From: Poseidonocella sp. HB161398
Lineage (GTDB): Bacteria > Pseudomonadota > Alphaproteobacteria > Rhodobacterales > Rhodobacteraceae
Direction: 5' to 3'
Length of the DNA: 64,000 nt
NCBI RefSeq assembly: GCF_005870025.1
Contig: NZ_VATA01000015.1
Span: 79,399-143,398, forward strand
Below the pieces are notes generated by a model. That model was not told the DNA's origin. It saw only the letters and a list, made by a program, of their open reading frames with translations, and did no database searches. Every line of letters begins with the position of its first letter. Within the stretch, counting starts at the first letter, position 1. Of the stretch, positions 48,434 to 57,992 are shown one piece after another. A program made the translations under genes and the position numbers.

Positions 48434-49981
48434 TCAGCGGCGCGGCGGGATCAGCGGCGCGGGAACATGGGTGAAGAAGGCGCAGAGCGGGACCATCGCC
48501 AGCGCGGTCCAGCCCAGGAGGCGGTAGGTGTCGGCGGCGGAGAGCGCGGCAGCCTGGGCGTCGATCGCGGTCGCCACGCTATCGGCATCGAAGCCGCCGG
48601 GCAGGTGTCCGGCCATCGCCGCGGCATGGCCGGTCAGCACGTCGGAATGGAAATGCTCGCGCAGGGTCGAGAACCTGCCCATCGCCGCAACGCCCGCCAG
48701 CGTGCCGAGCCCGCGCAGCATGTTGACGAAGCCGGCGATATAGGGCCCCTCCATCGGCTGCACGACCGAGGTGCTGAGGAACAGCAGCGGCACCACCGCC
48801 ATCGGCTGGCCGAGCGCCTGCAGCGCCTGGGCGGGCAGGAACTGCCGCCAGGTCCAGCCGGTATCGAGCCCCGAGGCCAGCAGGCAGGCCGTGCCGACCA
48901 GCACCAGCCCCAGCGCCATCACCGCGCGGGCATCGACCCAGCGCTGGTAGAGGAGCAGCGCCACCGCGAAGCCCGCCACCAGCTGCGGCAGCCCGATCGC
49001 CAGCCCCACCGGCGCCGATTGCAGGCTGCGATAGCCCTGCACCCCGGCCAGGAAGGCGGCGGGCAGCGACGCGCCGGAATAGAGCACGACGAGGAGCAGG
49101 AAGAAGATCGTGAAGCCGATATAGAGATTGCGCCGCCCCATCAGGCTGAACTTGATGAAAGGCGCGGGATGCAGGCATTCGGCCAGCACGTAGACCGCAA
49201 GGAAGATGCCGCCCCCCGCAAGGCAGGTGGCGACCAGCGGCGAGTGGAACCAGTCGAGCCGGTTGCCCTGGCCGAGCCCGACAGCCAGCAGGAACAGCCC
49301 CGGCACGCCGGCCAGGAAGGCGACCCAGTTGAAGCTGTCGAAGCGCTTCCAGTTGACCGGCTCCTTCGGCAGGCCCCAGCCGACCAGCCCGGCGCAGAGC
49401 GCGGCGCCCGGCAGCAGCTGCCAGGAGACCCAGCGCAGGTCGGCCGCGCGGTCGGCCCAGTGCCCCACCGCCCAGAAGGCGACATTGGGCGTGAAGGTCG
49501 CCGTCATCGCGTAGAGCGCCAGCCCGTGCAGCCGGATCGGTGGCGGCAGGAAGCGCAGCGCCATCATCATCAGGAGCGGGATCAGCGCCCCGGCCGTCAG
49601 CCCCTGCAGCGCGCGCAGCACCAGGATCAGCCGCAGGTCGGACAAGAGCGGCATCGCCGCGGCGATCAGCGCCGTCACCGCCAGCATCGCCAGGAAGAAG
49701 CGGCGCACCGAGAAGGTGATCGCCATCCAGCCGGCGAAGGGCATCGCCACCAGCTCGCCCGCTGAATAGAGCGTGCTGATCCAGGAGCCGTTGTCGATGC
49801 CCTGGCCGATCGCCCCCTCGATATCGCTCAGCGCCAGGCTGCCCGAACGGCTGTTCAGCCCCGAGAGCATCGCGGCGATCAGCACGCCGGTCAGCGCGGC
49901 GGCGGTGCGCGCGTCGAGGACGGCCGGGGCCGCCGGTTTCGGAGGGGCCGCCGTCGCTGCGGCGGGAGCTGCTGCTGTCAT
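48434..49981 (-). CDS. DHA2-family MFS efflux transporter (EmrB type)
   Basis: This 515-residue, roughly 14-helix transporter is predicted from the ATG at 49981; a longer open frame crosses the operator region and lacks homology. An Ala/Pro-rich N-terminal tail precedes helix 1 (AALTGVLIAAMLSGLNSRSGSLALSDIEGAIG). DHA2 features include ISTLYSAGELVAMPFAGWMA and LRALQGLTAGALIPLLMMMALRFLPP, the motif C-like region. The usual EmrB intermembrane Asp region has diverged. It is divergent from a TetR gene and followed by an EmrA-like adaptor, so it exports an amphipathic compound or drug in a tripartite pump. Confidence 0.9.
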   Translation of the reverse strand: MTAAAPAAATAAPPKPAAPAVLDARTAAALTGVLIAAMLSGLNSRSGSLALSDIEGAIGQGIDNGSWISTLYSAGELVAMPFAGWMAITFSVRRFFLAMLAVTALIAAAMPLLSDLRLILVLRALQGLTAGALIPLLMMMALRFLPPPIRLHGLALYAMTATFTPNVAFWAVGHWADRAADLRWVSWQLLPGAALCAGLVGWGLPKEPVNWKRFDSFNWVAFLAGVPGLFLLAVGLGQGNRLDWFHSPLVATCLAGGGIFLAVYVLAECLHPAPFIKFSLMGRRNLYIGFTIFFLLLVVLYSGASLPAAFLAGVQGYRSLQSAPVGLAIGLPQLVAGFAVALLLYQRWVDARAVMALGLVLVGTACLLASGLDTGWTWRQFLPAQALQALGQPMAVVPLLFLSTSVVQPMEGPYIAGFVNMLRGLGTLAGVAAMGRFSTLREHFHSDVLTGHAAAMAGHLPGGFDADSVATAIDAQAAALSAADTYRLLGWTALAMVPLCAFFTHVPAPLIPPRR

Positions 49982-50024
49982 GTGCCTATCGGATCCCCGT
50001 CCCCGCGGCAGATTGCCGGAGGTA

Positions 50025-50042
50025 CGGTAATGGTCGTTACCG
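50025..50042. promoter_or_regulatory. TetR-type operator copy 1 (emrB-proximal)
   Basis: CGGTAA-N6-TTACCG forms an 18-bp dyad 44 bp upstream of the efflux transporter start. The core arms GGTAA/TTACC and 6-bp spacer are the same as in the second copy at 50058-50077. Confidence 0.75.
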
Positions 50043-50057
50043 GATTTGCCTTCCGAT

Positions 50058-50077
50058 ATGGTAACAGCTATTACCAT
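50058..50077. promoter_or_regulatory. TetR-type operator copy 2 (tetR-proximal)
   Basis: ATGGTAA-N6-TTACCAT forms a 20-bp dyad 30 bp upstream of the TetR start. Its centre is 34 bp from the first copy, so both divergent promoters can be repressed. The repetition of identical core arms is strong evidence for a specific regulator site. Confidence 0.78.
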
Positions 50078-50106
50078 GTCAACCCGAAGCTGGCGGAGCC
50101 CCCGCG

Positions 50107-50718
50107 ATGACCGAGCCTTCCCCTCCCGATCCGCGGCGCGCCGCGCTGATGTCGGCCGCGGCGGATCTGTTCTTCGAGCGCGGCTATGCGGCGACCAGCA
50201 TCGACGCGATCATCGACCGGGCGGGCGGCTCCAAGCGGACGATCTACGCGCTCTTCGGCTCCAAGGAGGGGCTCTTCGAGGCGCTGGTGCGGGAGAATAC
50301 CGAGCGGATGTTCGGCGCCGCGCTCTTCGGCGGCGAGGAGCTGTCGCTGGAGGCGACGCTGAGGGATTTCGCCACCCATCTGCTGGAGCTCTTCACCAAT
50401 GAGCGCACGGTCGGGCTCTACCAGGTGGTGGTGGCCGAGGCCGGGCGGCTGCCGGAGCTGGCGGCGAGCTTCTACCGGCTCGGCCCCGAGCGCGGCCGCG
50501 CCTGGATCGCGCAGGTGCTGGAGCGCGCCGCCGCCCGCGGCGAGATCCTCCCCTGCGAGCCCGACCTGGCGGCGGGGCAGTTCCTGGGCCTGGTGCGCTC
50601 GGATGTCTATTACGAGATCGTGCTCGGCCTGCGCGGCCCGCTGAGCGACGCCGAGATCCGCCATATCGCCGATGCCGCCGTGGACACCTTCCTCGACGGG
50701 ATGCGCCCGCGCGGCTGA
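50107..50718 (+). CDS. TetR/AcrR-family repressor of the adjacent efflux pump
   Basis: This 203-residue repressor has an N-terminal helix-turn-helix at ~12-58 (LMSAAADLFFERGYAATSIDAIIDRAGGSKRTIYALFGSKEGLFEALV), the canonical TetR_N pattern. An all-helical C-terminal ligand and dimer domain of the AefR-like type (AEAGRLPELAASFYRLGPERGRAWIAQVL) follows. It is divergently oriented to the EmrAB-type operon with two GGTAA-N6-TTACC operators between them. It is therefore expected to repress both its own gene and the pump until bound by an inducer, probably a pump substrate. Confidence 0.92.
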   Translation: MTEPSPPDPRRAALMSAAADLFFERGYAATSIDAIIDRAGGSKRTIYALFGSKEGLFEALVRENTERMFGAALFGGEELSLEATLRDFATHLLELFTNERTVGLYQVVVAEAGRLPELAASFYRLGPERGRAWIAQVLERAAARGEILPCEPDLAAGQFLGLVRSDVYYEIVLGLRGPLSDAEIRHIADAAVDTFLDGMRPRG

Positions 50719-50835
50719 GGCCCGCCGCGCGTTTCGTTCAACGCCCGGTTGCGGAACGTTCAAGACCCCCTGCCCGCCCGCGCCCTAGCCTCGGTCCCGC
50801 AGCCCTGCCCGAGGCGACGCCGCCCGGCCCGGCTG

Positions 50836-50853
50836 CAAGAGGGCGACCTCTTG
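50836..50853 (+). promoter_or_regulatory. 5'-UTR stem-loop before the Baeyer-Villiger monooxygenase gene
   Basis: CAAGAGG and CCTCTTG form a perfect 7-bp stem with a GCGA tetraloop, ending 20 nt before the ATG and just ahead of the GGGAGGA ribosome site. It could stabilise the leader or modulate translation. Confidence 0.45.
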
Positions 50854-50873
50854 TCGATCCAGGGAGGAACAGG

Positions 50874-52508
<1,635 letters not shown>

Positions 52509-52514
52509 ACGAGG

Positions 52515-52597
52515 GCGGTCCGGCGCGGGATGCCCCGCCGAACGCGGCCTGACCCCTCAGGTTCCAGCCCGGACGGGGATGCGCGGCGCCGGACCGC
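52515..52597. terminator. Long inverted repeat between convergent monooxygenase and AraC genes
   Basis: GCGGTCCGGCGC (52515-52526) and its exact reverse complement GCGCCGGACCGC (52586-52597) flank the gap, lying directly against the stops of the two convergent genes. It could fold in either transcript as a bidirectional terminator with a large loop. Confidence 0.45.
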
Positions 52598-53482
52598 TCA
52601 CTGCGCCCGCCGCCGGAAGACGGCGGGCGTCTCGCCGAAGGCGGCCGAGAACATCCGTGTCAGATGCGCCTGGTCGGAGAAGCCGCAATCCGCCGCCACC
52701 GCCTTGATCGGCAGCGCGCTCCGCGCCAGCAGCCGCTTCGCCGCCTCCAGCCGCCGCGCGGTGACATGGGCATAGGGCGGCCGCCCGAAGCTCTTGCGGA
52801 AGGCGCGCGAAAAGCGGCAGGGCGCCATGCCCAGCAGCGCCGCCATCTCCTTCAGCTCCATCGGGCGCGCGAGGTTATCCTCGATATAGCCGCGGATCCG
52901 CCGCTCCTGCGTGGCGCTCAGCCCGCCCGCGGCCCGTGGCTCCGGCAGCCGAACCGAGGCGTAGCGGCGCAGCAGATGCACGATCAGCCCGCGCGAGACC
53001 GCATCGACATAGAGCGCCCCGCCCATGCCGCGGCTCTGCGCCTCGCCCGCGATCGTGTCGAGCGCATGGGTCATCACCGGATCGTCGGTCCTGAGCACGT
53101 CGTTCAGCACCACCTCGGCGCCGTCGCAGTCGAGCATCTCGCCCGCCACCTCGGCGACGAGCCCCGCCGACAGGTAGACATGGACCACGTCGATCTGCGC
53201 GCCCCAGCTCCAGGAGGCCTGCTGCGCCCGGGTCAGGAGCGAGGCCGCGCCGGGGCAGAGCGTCTCGCGCCGCCATTTCCCGTCGAAGCGGCGCTGCATC
53301 GGCGTCACCCCGCCGCGATAGCCCACCAGCATGTAGTCCCGCATCGCCGGCACGACCGCCTCCTGCCCCGCATAGCGGTAGGCACGGGTGTTCACGTTCT
53401 TCCAGCCCAGCCCGTCGCTGGACAGCAGCACCCGCCCCGGCACCCAGCCAGGCAGGGCCTGGTAGTCGATCAGTCCGCTCAT
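52598..53482 (-). CDS. AraC-family transcriptional regulator
   Basis: The predicted product is 294 residues. The C-terminal ~100 residues form the double helix-turn-helix (ATQERRIRGYIEDNLARPMELKEMAALLGMAPCRFSRAFRKSFGRPPYAHVTARRLEAAKRLLA, then IKAVAADCGFSDQAHLTRMFSAAFGETPAVFRR). The N-terminal ~180 residues are a cupin-like sensing domain without specific similarity I recognise. I use the ATG at 53482: a GGAGG lies about 7 nt before it, whereas the ATG at 53488 abuts the ribosome site. It is located between the monooxygenase and esterase genes, downstream of the esterase on the same strand. It probably controls this degradative locus. Confidence 0.88.
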   Translation of the reverse strand: MSGLIDYQALPGWVPGRVLLSSDGLGWKNVNTRAYRYAGQEAVVPAMRDYMLVGYRGGVTPMQRRFDGKWRRETLCPGAASLLTRAQQASWSWGAQIDVVHVYLSAGLVAEVAGEMLDCDGAEVVLNDVLRTDDPVMTHALDTIAGEAQSRGMGGALYVDAVSRGLIVHLLRRYASVRLPEPRAAGGLSATQERRIRGYIEDNLARPMELKEMAALLGMAPCRFSRAFRKSFGRPPYAHVTARRLEAAKRLLARSALPIKAVAADCGFSDQAHLTRMFSAAFGETPAVFRRRAQ

Positions 53483-53509
53483 CGCCATTCCTCCTCCCTG
53501 AACGGCAGA

Positions 53510-53538
53510 TGGCGGGGGACGCGCGCCGCCCCCCGCCA
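53510..53538 (-). terminator. Stem-loop between serine hydrolase and AraC genes
   Basis: TGGCGGGGG (53510-53518) pairs perfectly with CCCCCGCCA (53530-53538) across 11 nt, downstream of the hydrolase stop. It could terminate or attenuate read-through into the AraC gene. Confidence 0.5.
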
Positions 53539-53557
53539 GGGTCCTTCCGGACGGCGC

Positions 53558-54751
53558 TCAGGCGGCCTTGGCCGCAGCCAGCGCGCGATAGACGGCGGTC
53601 TCGAACTCCAGGAAGCCCGGGAAGGAGACCGCATCGCCGAAAGGCAGGATCTGCGTCGCCCAGTAGCCGCCGAGGCCGTTCTGCCGGTCGATCCAGAAAT
53701 AGCTGTTGGCCAGCCCCGCCCAGCCGATCGATCCCGCCGGGCGCCCGGTCGGCGCGGTTTCTGCATTGACCATGAACGTGTAGGCCCAGTCCTTCGCCAG
53801 CCCGGGAAAGAATTCGGCGTCATTCGACAGCGACGGGATCACCCCGGGCAGCATCGTCACCTTCTGCGGCGGCACCAGCGCGCCCTTCACCGCCCAGTCG
53901 ACCGTCTCGGGGCGCAGCACCCGGCCATTCGGGCCCGCCCCGTCATTCAGCCACATGCGGATGAACTTCATGTAGTCGGGGACCGTGGCGTAGAGCCCGT
54001 GGCCGCCCATGTCGATCTCGGGGTCGTCGGGCAGCGCGAAGCCGTCCATCGGCTCCAGCCCGCCATCGGCGCCGCGGGCATGGATCGTGGCGCTGCGGTC
54101 CTTCATCGCCGTCGTGCGGGTGAAGGCGATCTCCTCCATCCCCAGCGGATCGAAGACCCGTTCGCGCATCACCTGGCCCAGCCGCTTGCCGCGGATGCCC
54201 TCGACCACCTGGCCGACCCAGTCGATATTCGTGCCGTATTCCCAGCGCGTGCCCGGATCGAAGAGCAGCGGCGTCTCGAGCGCGGCGCGGCTGGCCGTCA
54301 CCACCGAGGGCTGGCCGTGATCCTCGGCGAGCCGCTTGTAGGTCTCGCTGAAGAAGTCGTAGCCGAAGCCGGCCGTATGCAGCATCAGCTGCCGCGTGGT
54401 GACATCCGTCTTCGGCGCGCGCAGCCGCGGCGCCCCGCCGGCATCGAAGCCCTCGATCACCTGCAGCCGGCCAATCGCCGGGGCGTAGTCCTTCGCCGGC
54501 GCGTCGAGATCGAGAAGCCCCTCCTCCACGCATTGCAGCGCTGTCGTCCCGGCAATCGCCTTGGTGGTCGAGAAAATCGCGAAGACCGTGTCGAGCGTCA
54601 TCTCCGCCCCCCCGAGCCGCCGCTCGCCGGCCGCGCCCGCATAGATGTCGCCCTCCCGGCCGGTGAGCATCGCCACCACCCCGGGCACGCGCACCGGCCC
54701 CGAGACCGCGCGCGCCAGAACGGCATCGCAGGCCGCTTTCAGATCCGTCAT
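53558..54751 (-). CDS. Serine hydrolase, class C beta-lactamase/EstB-type esterase family
   Basis: This 397-residue enzyme has the SxxK catalytic motif STTK (Ser61-Lys64). A downstream Tyr lies in [11 protein letters not shown] (Tyr172), the position of the family's general base. GYATQILPF-like strands near the C-terminus ([15 protein letters not shown], ~365) take the place of the KTG box. No signal peptide is evident, which fits an intracellular carboxylesterase better than a lactamase or penicillin-binding protein. GGAGG precedes the ATG. It is next to the Baeyer-Villiger monooxygenase and two AraC genes. Ester hydrolysis of the monooxygenase product is the natural inference. Confidence 0.88.
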   Translation of the reverse strand: MTDLKAACDAVLARAVSGPVRVPGVVAMLTGREGDIYAGAAGERRLGGAEMTLDTVFAIFSTTKAIAGTTALQCVEEGLLDLDAPAKDYAPAIGRLQVIEGFDAGGAPRLRAPKTDVTTRQLMLHTAGFGYDFFSETYKRLAEDHGQPSVVTASRAALETPLLFDPGTRWEYGTNIDWVGQVVEGIRGKRLGQVMRERVFDPLGMEEIAFTRTTAMKDRSATIHARGADGGLEPMDGFALPDDPEIDMGGHGLYATVPDYMKFIRMWLNDGAGPNGRVLRPETVDWAVKGALVPPQKVTMLPGVIPSLSNDAEFFPGLAKDWAYTFMVNAETAPTGRPAGSIGWAGLANSYFWIDRQNGLGGYWATQILPFGDAVSFPGFLEFETAVYRALAAAKAA

Positions 54752-54801
54752 GTTGTCCTCCCTCAGCTGTCGCTGCTGGGAAGGCTAGCGCGGCGGCTCC
54801 G

Positions 54802-54822
54802 GCCGGTCTGTCCGCGACCGGC
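54802..54822 (-). terminator. Hairpin after the second AraC gene
   Basis: GCCGGTC (54802-54808) pairs with GACCGGC (54816-54822) around a 7-nt loop, 22 bp past the AraC stop. GACCGGC recurs at about 54836-54842, so the same sequence could also be a direct-repeat regulator site for the esterase promoter. Confidence 0.4.
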
Positions 54823-54843
54823 AGCCGATGTCACCGACCGGCG

Positions 54844-55863
54844 TCAAACTGCGCCGCGCCCGCGCGCCCGCGCCCGGGTCTCGGAGGGCAGCTCGCCGAA
54901 GCGGCGGCGGTAGCGCCCGGCCAGCGCGCCGAAATTGGCGAAGCCCCAGCCCGCGGCGATGGCCGCGACGCTCTCGCCCTCTGCCGCTTCCAGCAGCTCG
55001 GCGCGCAGCCCCTCGAGCCGCCGCGCCGCCAGAAATTCGCGCGGCGTCATGCCCCGGAAGCGGCGGAACCCGCCCGAGAGCGTGCGCGCCGAGACGCCGG
55101 TCCGCTCTGCCACCTCGCCGATCGAGGGCGCCTCGCGCGCCTCGGCCTCGAGGATTTCCTCGGCACGGCGGACATAGCCGGGCGCCGCCTCGCGCCCGCC
55201 CCGCTCCAGCCGCACGCCCGCCGCCGCCGCCCAGTGACGCAGCAGCTCCAGGCAGATCGCCTCTTCCAGATGCCGCGCCAGCGCGCTGTCGGGGCGCAGC
55301 AGCCCGCAGCCGCCGAGCGCCCGCGCCGCATAGTCGAGCAGCCGCAGCCAGGCGGAATCCGGCCCGCCGAAGCGCGCCCGGCAGCCCCAGAGCCGCTCGC
55401 CCGGGACATGGCCGTACCAGCGCAGCGCCGTCTCCTCCATCACGTCATGGCCGATGGTCAGGTTGAGCTGCATGTGATCGGCATCGCCCTGCAGCCAGTA
55501 GCCGGTGCGGGTGCAGTCGACGACGAAGCTCTCGCCCGGCCCGGTCGACGCCGAGCCGCCCGCGCATTGGTGGCAGAGCGCCCCGCGCAGCGTGTTCAGC
55601 ACCAAAATGTTGCCCGCCTCCGGGTCGAACCGGTCGAGATGGATGCCGGTGCCGTAGGAGAAGCGCGTCATGGTGATCCGCCCGGCCCGGGCCGGGATCA
55701 TTGTCGCGTCGGGGCGCGACAGCCGCTCCAGCGGGCGGACGCGGTAGGGCATGTAGACGCTCCGGCAGAAGTCCTGGACCTCGTCCCAATCGGTGGAGCG
55801 GGTGCGCCCGCGATGCCGCACCGGCGCCCCCGCAGCGTCGAGCAAGAGTGCCTCCTCCAGCAT
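54844..55863 (-). CDS. AraC-family transcriptional regulator
   Basis: This 339-residue protein ends with the AraC DNA-binding domain (VRRAEEILEAEAREAPSIGEVAERTGVSARTLSGGFRRFRGMTPREFLAARRLEGLRAELLEA, then VAAIAAGWGFANFGALAGRYRRRFGELPSETRAR). The N-terminal ~220 residues resemble the sensing region of AraC_binding_2-type activators (FCRSVYMPYRVRPLERLSR, YGTGIHLDRFDPEAGNILVLNTLRGALCHQ). GGAGGGG precedes the ATG. It lies upstream of the esterase gene on the same strand, so it may activate that gene or the monooxygenase. Two AraC regulators within 3 kb around one esterase suggest layered control. Confidence 0.88.
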   Translation of the reverse strand: MLEEALLLDAAGAPVRHRGRTRSTDWDEVQDFCRSVYMPYRVRPLERLSRPDATMIPARAGRITMTRFSYGTGIHLDRFDPEAGNILVLNTLRGALCHQCAGGSASTGPGESFVVDCTRTGYWLQGDADHMQLNLTIGHDVMEETALRWYGHVPGERLWGCRARFGGPDSAWLRLLDYAARALGGCGLLRPDSALARHLEEAICLELLRHWAAAAGVRLERGGREAAPGYVRRAEEILEAEAREAPSIGEVAERTGVSARTLSGGFRRFRGMTPREFLAARRLEGLRAELLEAAEGESVAAIAAGWGFANFGALAGRYRRRFGELPSETRARARGRGAV

Positions 55864-55971
55864 TCCCGTCCCCTCCCGGCGGTTTTCGTGCCGGCGAGCA
55901 TAGCACGTCCCGCGGCGGCGGAAGCGGGCGCGCGCTACGACTTTGGTTGCAGTCCCGGAGCCGCGCAGTGC

Positions 55972-56886
55972 TCAGCGCGGGCCGCGCAGCGCCGGGTCCC
56001 GCCGCCAGAGCCCCCGCGCCGCCAGCCCCGGTCCGGCGAGGATCAGCGCCAGTCCCAGCGTCACCAGCCCGGCCGCCGCCAGCGTTGCGGGCCCCGCGGG
56101 CTCGCCCGGCAGCAGCTGCCCGAGCCCCAGCGTCGCCACCGGGATCAGCGCCGGCAGGCTGGTCCCGGCCACCGGGCCCAGAAGCTCGGCCGAGCGGTTG
56201 AAGGCATAGACCGCGACCACCCCGACCAGGCCGCCCTGCACCAGCGCCTGCAGCGCCAGATCGGCAGGCGGAACCGCGCCGAGCCGGACCGGGAAGAGCA
56301 GCGGATAGAGCGGCAGGAAGACCAGCGCAGAGCCGGTGGCGACCACCGCCGCGGCCTCGAGCGCGGGCACCTGCCGCCAGCGTACCAGCGCCGCATAGCC
56401 CGCCCACATCAGCCCCGTCGCCACCAGGATCGCATGGCCCGGCGCCAGCGGCCCGGCCGCGCCGAGGAAGGCCGCGAGCCCCGCCGCGGTCAGCGCGATC
56501 CCCGCCAGGCCCGGCCAGCCCAGCGGCCGACCCGGCACGACCCGCGCCAGCAGCACCGATGCGATCGCCATGATCCCGGGATTGAGCGCGCCCGCCGCCG
56601 CCGCCGGGGCGCTGCGCATCGCCAGCGACAGGAGCAGCACATAGGGCGCGCCGAACCCCGCCACCATTCCCGCAGCAGTCCAGGCCCCCGGCCAGCGCCC
56701 GCCGCGGCGCCAGAGCACCGGCGCCAGCAGCACCGCCGCCACGCCGAAGCGCAGTGCCGCCAGATCGGCCGGGCCGAGCCCGGTGGTGACGCCCAGGCGC
56801 AGCATCACCAGCGAGCCCGACCAGATCAGGATCGCCAGCCCGGCCCAGGCCAGGCCGCGCAGCGCGGCATCGGGAAGTTGCAGCAT
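55972..56886 (-). CDS. EamA/DMT-family exporter
   Basis: This 304-residue, ten-helix inner-membrane protein is made of two EamA repeats (first ~10-135, second ~150-285). Typical segments are WAGLAILIWSGSLVMLRLGVTTGLGPADLAALRFGVAAVLL and GLMWAGYAALVRWRQVPALEAAAVVATG. I use the ATG at 56886, preceded by GGAGACC; the frame is open far upstream, but that part is antisense to the LysR gene. It is transcribed divergently from a LysR-type regulator, the common arrangement for amino-acid or metabolite exporters. Substrate unknown. Confidence 0.88.
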   Translation of the reverse strand: MLQLPDAALRGLAWAGLAILIWSGSLVMLRLGVTTGLGPADLAALRFGVAAVLLAPVLWRRGGRWPGAWTAAGMVAGFGAPYVLLLSLAMRSAPAAAAGALNPGIMAIASVLLARVVPGRPLGWPGLAGIALTAAGLAAFLGAAGPLAPGHAILVATGLMWAGYAALVRWRQVPALEAAAVVATGSALVFLPLYPLLFPVRLGAVPPADLALQALVQGGLVGVVAVYAFNRSAELLGPVAGTSLPALIPVATLGLGQLLPGEPAGPATLAAAGLVTLGLALILAGPGLAARGLWRRDPALRGPR

Positions 56887-56971
56887 CGGAGGTCTCCTTG
56901 GCGCCATCGAACAGGGTTGACCCGAGGCTAGGCGAGATCCAGGAATTAGGAAAACGGGACTTTCAGTACAA

Positions 56972-57865
56972 ATGATGCAGGAAATCGAAACCATCGAGGG
57001 CGCCGGGGCGCGGACGCTCAATCTCGACGCGCTGCGCAGCTTCGTCGCCATCGAGGAGACCGGCTCCTTCCGGCTGGCGGCGGCGAGGGTGCACCGCTCG
57101 CCCTCGGCGGTCAGCCTGCAGATCGCCAAGCTCGAGGAAACCCTCGGCACGCGCCTGCTGGAGCGCAATGCCCGCCGCGTCGCGCTGACCGGCCATGGCG
57201 CGCTGCTCCTGCGCCAGGCGCGGCGTATCCTCGGGCTCAGCGACGAGACGATGGCGCTCTTCCGCCCCGCGGCGCTGCAGGGCGAGCTGCGGCTGGCCGC
57301 CCCACATGACCTGGGGATGTCGCTGGTGCCGCAGATGCTGGCGCGGCTGGCCGAGCGCCACCCGGCGCTGCGGGTCGAGGTGCATCTGGGCGCGAGCGAG
57401 GAGGTGCTCCGCCGCTTCCGCAGCGGCGGGGCGGGGCTCGCGCTCTTCAACGACGCCGGTCCGCCGCAGCTTGCCGCCGAGGAGCTGGCGCGCGAGCCGC
57501 TGGCCTGGCTCGGGCGGGCGGGCGGCACCGCGGCGGAGCGCGATCCGCTGCCGCTCGCGGTGGCGGGACCGGGCTGCGCCTGGCGCGAGGCGGCGCTGGC
57601 CGCGCTCGACGCCGCCGGGCGGCGCTACCGCGTGGCCTATGCCAGCGACACCTCGATGGGCCAGCTCGCGGCGCTCCGCGCCGATCTGGCGGTGGCGGCG
57701 CTGCCGCGCTCGCTGGCGGGGCCGGACCTGGCCGAGCTGCCGGGCGATTGCCGGCTGCCCGCCCTGCCCGAGACCCGCATCTGCGCCGCCGGCGACGGCA
57801 GCCCCGCCGCCGCCGCGATGATCGCGCTGGCCGCGGAGATCGCCGCCGGTCCGCCCAGCCGCTAG
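56972..57865 (+). CDS. LysR-family transcriptional regulator
   Basis: This 297-residue regulator has an N-terminal winged helix-turn-helix (LNLDALRSFVAIEETGSFRLAAARVHRSPSAVSLQIAKLEETLGTRLLERNARRVALTGHG, ~16-75). A periplasmic-binding-protein-like effector domain follows (LRLAAPHDLGMSLVPQMLARLAERHPALRVEVHLG...). It is divergent from the EamA exporter with an 85-bp gap, so it most likely controls that gene in response to the exported metabolite. Two adjacent ATG codons (56972 and 56975) are possible starts. Confidence 0.92.
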   Translation: MMQEIETIEGAGARTLNLDALRSFVAIEETGSFRLAAARVHRSPSAVSLQIAKLEETLGTRLLERNARRVALTGHGALLLRQARRILGLSDETMALFRPAALQGELRLAAPHDLGMSLVPQMLARLAERHPALRVEVHLGASEEVLRRFRSGGAGLALFNDAGPPQLAAEELAREPLAWLGRAGGTAAERDPLPLAVAGPGCAWREAALAALDAAGRRYRVAYASDTSMGQLAALRADLAVAALPRSLAGPDLAELPGDCRLPALPETRICAAGDGSPAAAAMIALAAEIAAGPPSR

Positions 57866-57885
57866 CGCGCCGGACCGCTTTTCCG

Positions 57886-57908
57886 CCTGTCCTGGACGCA
57901 TGGACAGG
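57886..57908. terminator. Stem-loop between convergent LysR and sensor kinase genes
   Basis: CCTGTCC (57886-57892) pairs with GGACAGG (57902-57908) across a 9-nt loop, 20 bp past the LysR stop and preceded by TTTT. It probably serves as a bidirectional terminator. Confidence 0.5.
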
Positions 57909-57992
57909 GCGGGCGCGTCCGTCGGCCGGGACCGGCGGGACTGCTGAAAGACGCGGAAATGCGAAAGTTGCGGCGGGCGGGCGCTCCCGCGG

